Assembly: GCF_030915505.1 (NCBI RefSeq)
Contig: NZ_CP133265.1
Span: 372,001 to 436,000 of the forward strand
DNA: 64,000 bases
Direction: 5' to 3'
From: Neobacillus sp. OS1-2
Lineage (GTDB): Bacteria > Bacillota > Bacilli > Bacillales > Cytobacillaceae
A program made the translations under genes and the position numbers. Position 1 is the first letter of the stretch; each line of letters starts with the position of its first letter. The notes beneath the pieces were generated by a model. The model made no database searches and had not been told where the DNA came from. It was given only the letters and a program-made list of their open reading frames with translations. Below, piece after piece: positions 55,779 to 64,000 of this stretch.

Positions 55779-57467
55779 ATGTCGGTCGAAATTGAATTTG
55801 ATTCCTCTTGGCAGGATGATTTTTTACATAGAATTGACAACGATGGCCCATGGGGGAACTGGGAGCTTTTTAAGCTGGCAATCGGAGTTGAAAAACATTT
55901 GGTAATACCTGAATTTGAGGGTTTACAAGCCCCAGGACATTTACCGAATTTAACTCCCCTTCCCCACCAGCTCGAAACAGCCAAGCAAGTAATTGAACAT
56001 ATGAACGGAAAAGCCATCTTAGCGGATGAGGTGGGACTAGGAAAAACGATTGAAGCTGGCTTAATTTTAAAAGAATATATGATTCGTGGATTAGTAAAAA
56101 AGGTATTGATTCTCGTACCCGCTTCATTGGTAACCCAATGGGCGATTGAGCTGAATAGCAAATTTTTTATCCCTGCGATTACTCAAAGGAAAAGTTATGT
56201 ATGGGAACAATGTGATGTCGTCGTTTCCTCCATTGATACGGCCAAACGAGACCCCCATCGTAGTATTATTTATAATCTGGACTATGACCTAATCATCATT
56301 GATGAAGCACATAAATTAAAAAACAACAAAACGAAAAACTACGAATTCGTGCAAAATCTTAAAAAGAAGTTTTGTTTACTATTAACAGCCACACCGATTC
56401 AAAATCGTATTGAGGAAATTTTTAATCTTGTTTCCCTGCTTAAACCCGGACATTTAGGCAGCGAGACGTCATTCTATAAAAAATATAAACGCGATGCAAG
56501 ATCTTTAAATGATGATGAACATTTAAAAGAATTGGTAAACAAGGTGATGATCCGGAACCGCCGCGCTGATACAGGGATTGAATGGACAAAACGGCATGTG
56601 GAAACCATCCCGATTGAATTTACACCTCCTGAAAAAGAGCTATATGACGCGATAAATACTATGAAAAACGAAGGTGATTGGCTTCAGTCAAGTGCCTTTT
56701 CAGTCATGACACTGCAACGTGAGGCATGCAGCAGCCGAGAAGCGGTTTTTTATACGCTGAAAAACATGCTTCAGAAAAAAGAGAATCCCACCCGTGCTTT
56801 CGAGGAACAAATACAGTTCCTGATTAACAAGGTGGAAGCCGTTCAGCAAAATTCCAAGGCGGAAAAAGCCCTTGAATTGATTCAAAATGTGGATGATAAG
56901 GTCATCATTTTTACTGAATATCGTGCAACACAAATGTACCTGCAGTGGTTCTTAAAACAACATGGAATTTCGTCTGTACCATTTCGCGGCGGCTTTAAAC
57001 GCGGGAAAAAGGATTGGATGCGGGAATTGTTTCAAAAGCATGCACAAGTATTAATCGCGACAGAGGCTGGTGGTGAAGGCATTAATTTGCAGTTCTGTAA
57101 CCATATTATCAATTTTGATTTACCATGGAATCCAATGCGGCTTGAGCAGCGAATTGGCCGGATTCATCGTCTCGGTCAAGAAAAGGATGTTATGATTTAC
57201 AATTTCGCCATAAAAAACACTGTGGAAGAACATATTTTAAAACTACTTTATGAAAAAATACACCTTTTTGAAAAAGTTATCGGTGAACTAGATGATATAT
57301 TAACCAAACTGGAATTTGGCAATATTGAAGATCATTTGATTGATATATTTGGACAATCTGCATCTGAAGGTGAAATGCGAATAAAGATGGAGAATTTATC
57401 ATCAATGATTGAATTCGCAGAGGACATGAAGAAAGGGGATTCACATGCAGCAGCAGGAAATTCATAA
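55779..57467 (+). CDS. yqhH: SNF2-family helicase-like ATPase YqhH
   Basis: A 562-residue SWI2/SNF2 ATPase. Lobe 1 has Walker A DEVGLGKTIEAGL, Walker B IIDEAHKLKN and LLTATPIQNR. Lobe 2 has ATEAGGEGINLQFCNHIINFDLPWNPMRLEQRIGRIHRLGQ (motifs V-VI). It should translocate on or remodel nucleic acid complexes; no specific role is known. AAAGGAG precedes the ATG. The overlap with yqhG suggests they act together, as the conserved pair in B. subtilis. Confidence 0.93.
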   Translation: MSVEIEFDSSWQDDFLHRIDNDGPWGNWELFKLAIGVEKHLVIPEFEGLQAPGHLPNLTPLPHQLETAKQVIEHMNGKAILADEVGLGKTIEAGLILKEYMIRGLVKKVLILVPASLVTQWAIELNSKFFIPAITQRKSYVWEQCDVVVSSIDTAKRDPHRSIIYNLDYDLIIIDEAHKLKNNKTKNYEFVQNLKKKFCLLLTATPIQNRIEEIFNLVSLLKPGHLGSETSFYKKYKRDARSLNDDEHLKELVNKVMIRNRRADTGIEWTKRHVETIPIEFTPPEKELYDAINTMKNEGDWLQSSAFSVMTLQREACSSREAVFYTLKNMLQKKENPTRAFEEQIQFLINKVEAVQQNSKAEKALELIQNVDDKVIIFTEYRATQMYLQWFLKQHGISSVPFRGGFKRGKKDWMRELFQKHAQVLIATEAGGEGINLQFCNHIINFDLPWNPMRLEQRIGRIHRLGQEKDVMIYNFAIKNTVEEHILKLLYEKIHLFEKVIGELDDILTKLEFGNIEDHLIDIFGQSASEGEMRIKMENLSSMIEFAEDMKKGDSHAAAGNS

Positions 57468-58236
57468 CTTTCTTTTGAATTATTTTAAAGCCAATGAATG
57501 CCCAATAGTTGAAAATAAACCGGGCCATTTAACAGTTCAACTAACGATTGAGCTTGATAAAGAACTAATGAATCGGCCGTTTTACTGGCACTTTCTAGAA
57601 AAGACGGGTGGAATACCCAATCCAATGCGGCTTACCTTCATCACCAACAAAGAAAATGCCCCTGAAAATTTGAAGGGCGAAATCATTCATTTTGGTTCAC
57701 CACGTTTGCATCAAATTTTTCAATCAACCAAAAATCTCGCCAGTTATATCCGGCTTTATGAGAACCATCGGCAGCAGGGGAATCAAACCCCCTTGCTTCC
57801 CTGGTTGTGCATGAATGTTAAGATCTCCTATCAATGTGACCGGAAGCGCGATGTTTTTAAATCCATCGGTTTGCAGCTCATTAATGGGCAAATGGTTGAG
57901 AATTTTCACGACCGGTTACTGCAAATACCATTGACACCAAAAATACCGGATTATTCCTTCACATTATCACCTTTAGTTCGGCCAAAAAGTGGAATGGCGA
58001 GGGTTGAAACGTATTTAAAATCGGTCATTTCAGCGGAGGACCATTCATGGGCTAATGAAGCACGAAAGCGCTGGGATCAGGATTTACGGTTGTTGGACCA
58101 TTTTTATGAGGATGCAGAAGATGATAATGAGAGCTACACAACAGAAAAACAGGCGCTCCAGGAGCAATACGAACCAAAGATTAGCATTTCCTTCATTAAT
58201 GGTGGGCTCTTCTATTTGACGGAAAAAGCGATATAA
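57445..58236 (+). CDS. yqhG: YqhG family protein
   Basis: A 263-residue soluble protein matching YqhG, encoded directly after yqhH with a 23-bp overlap. There are no recognised motifs. Stretches such as PGHLTVQLTIELDKELMNRPFYWHFLEKTGG and an acidic C-terminal helix characterise the family. The tight coupling to a SNF2 ATPase suggests a partner role, but none is established. AAAGGGG precedes the ATG. Confidence 0.9.
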   Translation: MQQQEIHNFLLNYFKANECPIVENKPGHLTVQLTIELDKELMNRPFYWHFLEKTGGIPNPMRLTFITNKENAPENLKGEIIHFGSPRLHQIFQSTKNLASYIRLYENHRQQGNQTPLLPWLCMNVKISYQCDRKRDVFKSIGLQLINGQMVENFHDRLLQIPLTPKIPDYSFTLSPLVRPKSGMARVETYLKSVISAEDHSWANEARKRWDQDLRLLDHFYEDAEDDNESYTTEKQALQEQYEPKISISFINGGLFYLTEKAI

Positions 58237-58318
58237 AATAAAAGCTGCTTTTTGGGCATCTAAAATCAAGAGGATCCGTACTTTTCGGTTTGGGGGCAGG
58301 TCAAGCACCTGTGCTGAT

Positions 58319-58506
58319 AAATAGACGGATAAATTCCGCTTAAATAGTAATTATTATTAAAAAGAGCTAAAATAGACGGATATATTCCGCTTATTAACTC
58401 GAAAAATTCAAAAATGGGAGATTTTTCTTTGCATAAACGGAAAATCTCCCATTATTTACCCCCAAAAGACCTTCATCCTACATTTAACCGGAAAATCTCC
58501 GTTTAT
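58319..58506. repeat. Cluster of palindromic repeat units
   Basis: This gene-free spacer (58237-58762) holds two copies of ATAGACGGATAAATTCCGCT-type units (58319-58343 and 58369-58395, one base different in the core). A hairpin at 58411-58454 has 13-bp arms (AATGGGAGATTTT / AAAATCTCCCATT). A further unit at 58480-58506 contains GGAAAATCTCCG. All share a GGA...TCC dyad theme. In B. subtilis the tasA-sinIR genes occupy this location. The units look like a small dispersed palindromic family rather than coding DNA. Confidence 0.7.
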
Positions 58507-58653
58507 TTTACTTTTGCTGGTTAAAACGAAACTCCCAATTACTTAGGGCGAATTTTACTTTTTTATATAATCGATAATGCTGCCAATACGTCTGTCATTT
58601 CGGAGCGTATTTTAAGAAAAGCACCTCAAAACAGAACTCTTTAGACCTTTCAT

Positions 58654-58668
58654 ATGGTGCCTGACACC
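58654..58668. repeat. Short palindromic repeat GGTGCCTGACACC
   Basis: GGTGCCTGACACC lies between the repeat cluster and comGA. A motif of this type, GGTGTCAGGCACC, is, in my recollection, scattered through Bacillaceae genomes. There is one copy in this spacer. Confidence 0.45.
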
Positions 58669-58762
58669 CTCATAAATTTTTTGCAAAAAAATAAAATATT
58701 TTAAAAAAGTAAAGAAGGAAAAGAAAGAACCATGTCGAAATATATCAAAGAAAAAATAAAAG

Positions 58763-59848
58763 GTGGTGTTACCTATTGTTAGCGCAATTGAAATTTTAGC
58801 GAATCGGATCATTACAGATGCAGCACGAAACCAAGCAACAGATATTCACATTATACCTCGGAAGAATGACACACTCGTGCAAATCCGATTAACCAACAAA
58901 CTTATTCCCCGGTTATCCCTTCCAAAAGATGAATGCGACAGATTAATCTCACATTTTAAATTCACAGCCAATATGGATATCGGAGAAAGAAGACGCCCGC
59001 AAAGCGGAGCCATTTTTTGTGAGGTAGACGGACAATTAATGGGACTTAGGCTTTCAACACTTCCATCAAACAACAGAGAGAGCCTTGTCATCAGGCTTTT
59101 ACCCCAACAAGAACAGATTCCATTTCACCAACTCTCATTATTCCCGGCAATGACGCGAAAATTACTAGCTCTTCTCAAACATGCACATGGTTTAATCATT
59201 TTTACCGGGCCTACTGGCTCGGGCAAGACCACAACTCTCTACTCGCTTTTAAATGAAACTGCCCACTTATTTCATCGCAATGTCATCACACTCGAAGATC
59301 CTATCGAAAAAAACTATGACTCTGTTTTGCAAGTCCAAGTCAATGAAAAAGCTGGCGTTACGTATGCGGCCGGTTTAAAGGCAATTCTTCGCCATGATCC
59401 GGATATCATCATGGTTGGTGAAATCAGGGATGCTGAAACTGCCAAAATAGCTGTCCGAGCAGCCCTCACTGGGCATTTGGTACTATCAACGATGCATACT
59501 AGGGATGCCAAGGGTGCAGTATACCGTCTCCGTGAATTTGGTGCGAATTGGCTAGAGGTCGAGCAGACGTTAATTGCTGTCACAGCACAAAGGCTAGTAG
59601 AACTTACATGCCCATTTTGTGAAGGAGATTGTTCGCCGCTTTGTTACTCCTATGGAAGATGGAAGAGGGCGAGTGTGTTTGAGTTGTTAGCGGGAAGAAA
59701 TTTACATTCAGCCATGAAGTTAGCTAAAGGGGAAAAAGTCGAATCACATTACAAAACACTTAGAGAAGTGATTAACAAGGGAATAGCCCTTGGATACATT
59801 CAAGAATCAGAATATGAACGGCTGGTGTACGATGATGAAGCCCCATAA
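58763..59848 (+). CDS. comGA: Competence traffic ATPase ComGA
   Basis: A GspE/PilB-type secretion ATPase that drives the competence pseudopilus. The Walker A motif is IIFTGPTGSGKTTTLYSL, followed by Walker B-type DIIMVGEIRDAETA and a His box; a pair of cysteines CPFC...C near the end matches the family. The start is unclear: GTG at 58763 lies on the Shine-Dalgarno AAAGGTGG, while ATT at 58775 lies eight bases after it and matches the B. subtilis N-terminus (MDSIEKVS against VSAIEIL). The gene opens the comG operon; ComK control is expected but no clear ComK box is visible upstream. Confidence 0.92.
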   Translation: MVLPIVSAIEILANRIITDAARNQATDIHIIPRKNDTLVQIRLTNKLIPRLSLPKDECDRLISHFKFTANMDIGERRRPQSGAIFCEVDGQLMGLRLSTLPSNNRESLVIRLLPQQEQIPFHQLSLFPAMTRKLLALLKHAHGLIIFTGPTGSGKTTTLYSLLNETAHLFHRNVITLEDPIEKNYDSVLQVQVNEKAGVTYAAGLKAILRHDPDIIMVGEIRDAETAKIAVRAALTGHLVLSTMHTRDAKGAVYRLREFGANWLEVEQTLIAVTAQRLVELTCPFCEGDCSPLCYSYGRWKRASVFELLAGRNLHSAMKLAKGEKVESHYKTLREVINKGIALGYIQESEYERLVYDDEAP

Positions 59849-60866
59849 ATGGCAGACGAATGAACAAGCAAGTTTTTTGAAGAGAACGGGTGAATTACTG
59901 GCACAGGGGTATCCAATTGCAGAAGCGATTGAGTCCATAGCATTACAACTACCAACCAAACGAAAGGAGGAATTATATGGTTGTTTAGTAGAGCTAAAAA
60001 AGGGCACGCCCTTTCATGAAATCTTAAACAATCTCAAGTTTAACAAAGATTTAATCGGCTATGTTTATTTTGCTGAGCAGCACGGGAGCTTTGCCGATGC
60101 ATTGTTAGAGGGAAGTGACCTCGCTCTTTTAAAGGATCAGGATTTACGAAAGCTTCTAAAATTACTTCAATATCCGATGTTACTCATTTTTATTACAGGT
60201 GTACTATTTATTTTTATTGAAAACACATTGCTGCCAAGGTTTACAACGCTTTTTTCATCACTTGGTCTTGAAGCAAATTTTTTCACCAAGGTTATTTATG
60301 CTTTTGATCAATATTTTCCGATGGTCATCGGTGTAATGCTGACGCTTCTCTTCTTTACGACAATCTATTATTTTCTTGTATTTCGAAAACTCTCCATCCT
60401 TCAACAAAGGTCTCAGCTTATTCGCATCCCCATTGTCGGCAGGATCCTCAAATTGCTGTTTACTCACTACTTTTCCATTCAACTCAGCTTCCTCTTATCC
60501 GGTGGAATTTCAGTCTCTGAAGCCTTATTACTTTTTGAAAAAAATCAAAGACAACCGTTTTACAGCAAAATAGCAGAAGAGATTAAAGTCAAGCTTGTTA
60601 CAGGAGAAAAATTGGAAACAATTTTAGCTACCTTTTCATTTTTTGAAAGGGAGTTTCCAATGATTGTAAAACATGGCCAAGATAATGGGAAATTAGAACA
60701 GGAGTTATTATTTTTCAGCAAACACTGTGTCACCAATATGGAGGAAATGATGGAAAAGAGTTTAAAAACCATTCAGCCAATTCTTTATTTGTTTATTGGA
60801 TTTCTCGTTGTCTCTATGTACTTAGCGATATTATTACCCATGTTCCATCTACTTGATGGAATATAA
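59832..60866 (+). CDS. comGB: Competence pseudopilus membrane protein ComGB
   Basis: A GspF/PilC-type polytopic protein of 344 residues with three membrane segments (about residues 110-130, 163-185, 315-335). It anchors the pseudopilus assembly ATPase. The ATG at 59832 overlaps comGA by 17 bp. Confidence 0.92.
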   Translation: MMKPHKWQTNEQASFLKRTGELLAQGYPIAEAIESIALQLPTKRKEELYGCLVELKKGTPFHEILNNLKFNKDLIGYVYFAEQHGSFADALLEGSDLALLKDQDLRKLLKLLQYPMLLIFITGVLFIFIENTLLPRFTTLFSSLGLEANFFTKVIYAFDQYFPMVIGVMLTLLFFTTIYYFLVFRKLSILQQRSQLIRIPIVGRILKLLFTHYFSIQLSFLLSGGISVSEALLLFEKNQRQPFYSKIAEEIKVKLVTGEKLETILATFSFFEREFPMIVKHGQDNGKLEQELLFFSKHCVTNMEEMMEKSLKTIQPILYLFIGFLVVSMYLAILLPMFHLLDGI

Positions 60867-60886
60867 GAAAATGGAGGCGTAATAAA

Positions 60887-61204
60887 ATGAAAAATAATGA
60901 AAAGGGTTTTACACTCATAGAAATGATGATCGTAATGCTCGTCATTTCAGTTTTGTTAATTATCACAATTCCAAACGTTGCCAAACACAATTCGAATATC
61001 AACAATAAAGGCTGTCAGGCATATGTAAAAATGGTACAAGCCCAAGTTCAGGCGTATGAAATGGAACATAACAAGGTGCCCACCTTAGCGGAGCTGGAAT
61101 CAGAGAATTATTTAAACGATGCCAAAGGTTGTCCGAATGGTGATACCGTTAAAATTGATACCGATGGAACCGTCACACCAGTTGCAAAAGTAACGAATTC
61201 ATAA
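60887..61204 (+). CDS. comGC: Major pseudopilin ComGC
   Basis: A 105-residue type IV prepilin-like protein with cleavage motif KGFTLIEMMIVMLVISVLL. It is the main building block of the competence pseudopilus and carries two cysteines in NKGCQAY and AKGCPNG that fit the disulfide of ComGC. ATG behind GGAGGCG. It ends one base into comGD's start. Confidence 0.94.
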   Translation: MKNNEKGFTLIEMMIVMLVISVLLIITIPNVAKHNSNINNKGCQAYVKMVQAQVQAYEMEHNKVPTLAELESENYLNDAKGCPNGDTVKIDTDGTVTPVAKVTNS

Positions 61205-61644
61205 TGAGTCAAAACCAAAAAGGCTTTACCTTAATTGAGTCTCTATTAGTTCTCTCAATCTTTATGATTATTTCCTCAATTACAGTTTTCTCCTTAAAGC
61301 CCCAGCACTCCGTAATGGAAGATGAGGCATTTATCACTCAACTACAGGCAGATCTGCTCTATTCACAGCAATATGCGATTTCCCATCAACATGAGGTGTC
61401 CGTTGTGTTTATGCAAAATGAATATCGCTATTATATGCTTGAGCAATCTGGAAAGCCGCCGATTATCGACAGAAATTACTCAACAAATATCAATCTTAGG
61501 GAAGGTACTATCCCCTTATATTTCAAATTCTTGGGTGACGGAGATGTAAATAAATTTGGTTCCTTTACCATCTATACGAAAAGGAAGAGTTATCAACTAA
61601 CCATTTTAATTGGAGAGGGAAGGTTTTATGTTAAGGAGCAATAA
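61204..61644 (+). CDS. comGD: Minor pseudopilin ComGD
   Basis: A 146-residue prepilin-like protein, with QKGFTLIESLLVLSIFMIISS at its start. Part of the pseudopilus used in DNA uptake. It overlaps comGC by one base and comGE by 17 bases. Confidence 0.92.
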   Translation: MSQNQKGFTLIESLLVLSIFMIISSITVFSLKPQHSVMEDEAFITQLQADLLYSQQYAISHQHEVSVVFMQNEYRYYMLEQSGKPPIIDRNYSTNINLREGTIPLYFKFLGDGDVNKFGSFTIYTKRKSYQLTILIGEGRFYVKEQ

Positions 61645-61966
61645 GGGATTTTTTTTGTTAGAACTATTGCTTTCATTGTCAGCCTTGTTAATGCTAAGCC
61701 TTTATTTACTACCATTATTAATGGGGCTGAGAGACCAATCCAGGAAATTGGAAATTGAAAATTCAGCACGTAAGCTAATGTACGAAGAACTACAAGCAAA
61801 ATTACTCGATAGTCAAACATATAATGATTACACCATCCTACGAAATAAAGTAGAATATAAAATCATCTGGAATGACACGGAATCGGGCGCTCAAAAGGTG
61901 GTGTGTGTAAAAGTTGAAAAAAGTGCATTCATGTCCGAATCCAAAGTTTGTGGTGTCCTTGAATGA
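61628..61966 (+). CDS. comGE: Minor pseudopilin ComGE
   Basis: A 112-residue protein with SNKGFFLLELLLSLSALLMLSLYLLPLL, a pilin-like N-terminal helix in which the cleavage motif is slightly altered (GFFLLE). ATG at 61628 behind GGAGAGGGAAGG. It overlaps comGF. Confidence 0.88.
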   Translation: MLRSNKGFFLLELLLSLSALLMLSLYLLPLLMGLRDQSRKLEIENSARKLMYEELQAKLLDSQTYNDYTILRNKVEYKIIWNDTESGAQKVVCVKVEKSAFMSESKVCGVLE

Positions 61967-62390
61967 AAAAGCCTTTACCCTTATCGAAGTACTCATCGCA
62001 TTTTCTATCTTTTCAACCATCATTTTCTTTATGACACCTATTTTTCAAATCATCCTAAATACAAAAGCTAATGATGCGGAATTACAGTCAATGGAGTGGG
62101 AGGTTTTTTGCAGCCAAGTAAAAAAAGAGATACGGCTTGCCACAAGTGCCACTGTTGTCTCGGACCGATTAATCCTTGATAAGGATACTGAAACGATTCA
62201 ATATGAGAAGTACGGGTCGAATCTTAGAAGACGCGTGAATTCAACTGGTCATGAAATTATCCTTCAAAACGTATCACAGGTCACCTTTTTAGTCATCAAC
62301 AACATAGTTAAGATTACTGTTACGGATAGTTGGGGAAAAGAATACGGTGTGACATGCTACCTATTAGTGAATAGGAGTTCGGGTACATGA
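61953..62390 (+). CDS. comGF: Minor pseudopilin ComGF
   Basis: A 145-residue protein with EKAFTLIEVLIAFSIFSTIIFFMTPIF. The Gly before Phe of the usual pilin cleavage site is Ala here. The start may be GTG at 61953 or TTG at 61959, both within the end of comGE; neither has a strong ribosome site, so coupling to comGE is likely. Confidence 0.82.
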   Translation: MSLNEKAFTLIEVLIAFSIFSTIIFFMTPIFQIILNTKANDAELQSMEWEVFCSQVKKEIRLATSATVVSDRLILDKDTETIQYEKYGSNLRRRVNSTGHEIILQNVSQVTFLVINNIVKITVTDSWGKEYGVTCYLLVNRSSGT

Positions 62391-62770
62391 AAAATAATGA
62401 ACAAGGATTTACCTATCCGCTAGTGTTATGCTTACTCATCATTTTTCTAGTATTTTTCTCTATGCAAATGGAACAATTACAAACGGAAAGAAAAATGGCT
62501 CACGAAACGGCAATGATCCACCAAGAAGAATATTATTTACTTTCATCTGTAAAGAAAATCGAATGGCAGTTTCAAACTAGTGGAACTATTTCCACCAAGG
62601 GAACTATTATCTATAAAAATGGAACTATGAACTATCAAGCTGATCCCCCATCAGGGTTTGTCCAAAAGGTTAATTTCTCACTCAGTCTCAAATCCGGTGA
62701 ATCGATCTTCGGCCGTGGACTTTTTGATACAAGATCAAAAAAACTCGTCAAATGGGTAGAAGTGAATTAA
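62387..62770 (+). CDS. comGG: Minor pseudopilin ComGG
   Basis: A 127-residue protein with EQGFTYPLVLCLLIIFLVFFSMQMEQL near the N-terminus, a degenerate pilin-like helix as in ComGG. It overlaps comGF by 4 bp and closes the comG operon. Confidence 0.88.
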   Translation: MKNNEQGFTYPLVLCLLIIFLVFFSMQMEQLQTERKMAHETAMIHQEEYYLLSSVKKIEWQFQTSGTISTKGTIIYKNGTMNYQADPPSGFVQKVNFSLSLKSGESIFGRGLFDTRSKKLVKWVEVN

Positions 62771-62831
62771 GCAGTTTTGAAAAAGTAAAACGTGGACATA
62801 CTTTTAGTGTATTAAAAAGGCAGGTGTGTCC

Positions 62832-63017
62832 ATGAAAACAAATGATTACGTAAAATACATGACCCAAACCATCGTAAAATATGCCGATCAGCCGAAAGAT
62901 GAACGTAAACGACTTCGAAAAGAGAAAAAACAAACAAGAGCTGATTTTTGGTATCGATGGTTTGGGATTCTCCCTTATATCCTTTATACAGAAGTGAAAA
63001 AAAGACGTAAGCTCTAA
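62832..63017 (+). CDS. yqzE: YqzE family small protein
   Basis: A 61-residue basic protein (MKTNDYVKYMTQTIVKYADQPKDERKRLRKEKK) matching YqzE, which lies after comGG in B. subtilis too. It has a Trp/aromatic C-terminal part (WYRWFGILPYILY). Function unknown. ATG at 62832 behind GGCAGGTG. Confidence 0.88.
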   Translation: MKTNDYVKYMTQTIVKYADQPKDERKRLRKEKKQTRADFWYRWFGILPYILYTEVKKRRKL

Positions 63018-63048
63018 GAAGCAGATTCTATATCGGCTTCTTTTTTTG
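63016..63048 (+). terminator. Terminator after yqzE
   Basis: AAGAAGC and GCTTCTT form a 7-bp stem around 12 bases, followed by TTTTTT, directly after the yqzE stop. Confidence 0.75.
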
Positions 63049-63246
63049 CCACAATTCCCAATAACCCTTCGCTTGACGAAACGCAATTCTTTATTAAATC
63101 CACTATCTTTCTAATATTGTTACAATATAAAGTCCGTAATTGTGAACATTTTCTAAACATATAGTGCTAAACTTGTTAACCTCATTCCCTTGTTATAATT
63201 GCTGTATTATAATGGAATAAATTATGGGGGCCAGAGGTGAATAGAG

Positions 63247-63945
63247 ATGGAACAAACATTAAAAATAACAAACGTTTTGTCAGATCCAACACGATACTAC
63301 ATTTATCAATACATTACCAAACGTCATCAAGAAGTGACCGTCCAAGAAGTAGCTGAAAATTTTAATATTCATCCCAATGTGGCGAGACTGCATTTATCAA
63401 AGTTAGAAGATGTTAACATGTTAGTGTCAGAAACAAAAAAAACAGGGAAAGGTGGTCGCCCAAGCCGACTATATCGTTTATCCGATGATGTCATTCAGCT
63501 CCACTTCCCATACCGTGACTATATGCTTTTGGCCAAAGTGGCCATTCAGACGATGATCTCCCTTGGAGAGGTCGGGAAACAAGCACTATTCTTAACCGGG
63601 AAACGATTTGGTACGGAAATGATTGAGCAGGAAATGGCAAAAAGATCTCTTGGTGAAGAATTAGAATTTGACCAAAAGCTAACAATATTAAAAAGTGCCG
63701 CAACCTTAGCTGGTTTTTACCCGGAATTCGAAGCAAATGGCGATAAAACTAAAATTTATTTTCAGATTTTCAACTGCCCTTTTAAAGAGGTAGCAGAAGA
63801 ACATACTGAAACAGTTTGCAATATGCATCATCAATTTTTGAAGGGGATGTTCGGTGCACTTTTCGAAACGGTTGAATTAATTGAAAAAGAAAACATGATT
63901 TCCGGGTGTGATACATGCTCATATCAAGCACTTGTAACAAACTAA
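63247..63945 (+). CDS. Winged-helix regulator with C-terminal cysteine cluster (SufR/ArsR-like)
   Basis: A 232-residue regulator. The N-terminal winged helix (about residues 5-85) has NVLSDPTRYYIYQYITKR and NVARLHLSKLEDVNMLVSE. The C-terminal domain has Cys in NCPF, VCNMHH and CDTCSY, with spacing C-x13-C, then C-x2-C, like the Fe-S-binding SufR group. An Fe-S or metal sensing role is inferred. GGGGCCAGAGGTG precedes the ATG. It is not part of the comG operon, because a terminator lies between. The 63049-63246 gap holds its probable promoter. Confidence 0.82.
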   Translation: MEQTLKITNVLSDPTRYYIYQYITKRHQEVTVQEVAENFNIHPNVARLHLSKLEDVNMLVSETKKTGKGGRPSRLYRLSDDVIQLHFPYRDYMLLAKVAIQTMISLGEVGKQALFLTGKRFGTEMIEQEMAKRSLGEELEFDQKLTILKSAATLAGFYPEFEANGDKTKIYFQIFNCPFKEVAEEHTETVCNMHHQFLKGMFGALFETVELIEKENMISGCDTCSYQALVTN

Positions 63946-64000
63946 TTCGAAACCATTATTTACATTGTACCTCCTTTTACATTATAATATTGTAATGATG

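Noticed and set aside
58600..58762. ComK boxes (AAAA-N5-TTTT pairs) upstream of comGA
   Set aside because: The region is very A+T-rich, but no pair with the right arms and spacing can be found. Only near matches occur, so I do not call it.
1..64000. CRISPR arrays, tRNA or rRNA genes, insertion sequences, prophage genes
   Set aside because: No regular spacer arrays, no tRNA-like cloverleaf or CCA patterns, no rRNA sequence, and no transposase or integrase motifs were seen in any reading frame.

Overview
The window is a chromosomal segment of an endospore-forming, competence-gene-bearing member of the Bacillaceae. Gene order follows the Bacillus subtilis yqi/yqh/comG region closely: bkdR, yqzF, yqiK, spo0A, spoIVB, recN, ahrC, yqxC, dxs, ispA, xseBA, folD, nusB, yqhY, accCB, spoIIIAA-AH, efp, yqhT, yqhR, yqhQ, yqhP, yqhO, lipM, yqhL, gcvPB, gcvPA, gcvT, yqhH, yqhG, comGA-GG, yqzE. 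The DNA is A+T-rich and many genes use TTG or GTG starts behind strong Shine-Dalgarno sites. The copper, Ccm and class II ribonucleotide reductase genes suggest a Neobacillus-like or related environmental, possibly respiring facultative anaerobe, but the species cannot be fixed from this sequence.

Layout. 1-23 kb, almost all minus strand: bkdR with a sigma-54 promoter just beyond it; the sporulation master regulator spo0A with a sigma-H/0A-box promoter; the sigma-K checkpoint protease spoIVB; DNA repair, arginine, isoprenoid, folate and fatty-acid genes; and the eight-gene spoIIIA operon behind a near-perfect sigma-E promoter. 23.2-33.9 kb: an insertion relative to B. subtilis, between spoIIIAA and efp. 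It holds a SIMPL-domain protein, a nearly complete System I cytochrome c maturation operon (CcmA, B, C, D, E, F, G, a CcmH-like protein, a small CcmI-like protein and two membrane-anchored proteins I cannot name), a dihaem cytochrome c, and a PCYCGC lipoprotein whose frame runs through an in-frame TGA that looks like selenocysteine. Similar direct repeats sit at both ends of this block. 33.9-38.8 kb: efp to yqhO, without aroQ. 38.9-49.5 kb: a second insertion, where B. subtilis has mntR: an HMA/UreH-like/cupredoxin fusion, a two-component system, CopA, CopZ, a CcdA-like protein and an adenosylcobalamin-dependent ribonucleotide reductase with paired NrdR boxes. 49.8-58.2 kb: lipoate synthesis and the glycine cleavage genes behind a tandem glycine riboswitch; gcvT has an apparent one-base frameshift. 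58.2-63.1 kb: a repeat-rich spacer where B. subtilis has sinIR-tasA, then the comG pseudopilus operon and yqzE. 63.2-63.9 kb: a winged-helix regulator with C-terminal cysteines.

How the parts work together. The Ccm proteins export haem (CcmABCD), hold it on CcmE, and ligate it to CXXCH apocytochromes on the outer face of the membrane (CcmF with CcmH), with CcmG keeping the thiols reduced. The neighbouring dihaem cytochrome is an obvious client. The CcmE here has CxxxY instead of the usual HxxxY haem-binding motif, as in the archaeal-type variant of System I. Gram-positive bacteria normally use System II (ResBC), so this cluster is the main biological surprise. The UGA-containing PCYCGC lipoprotein next to the cytochrome ends in a CcmH-like helical hairpin preceded by U-x-x-C, so it may be a selenocysteine thiol-redox partner of this pathway; that is a hypothesis.
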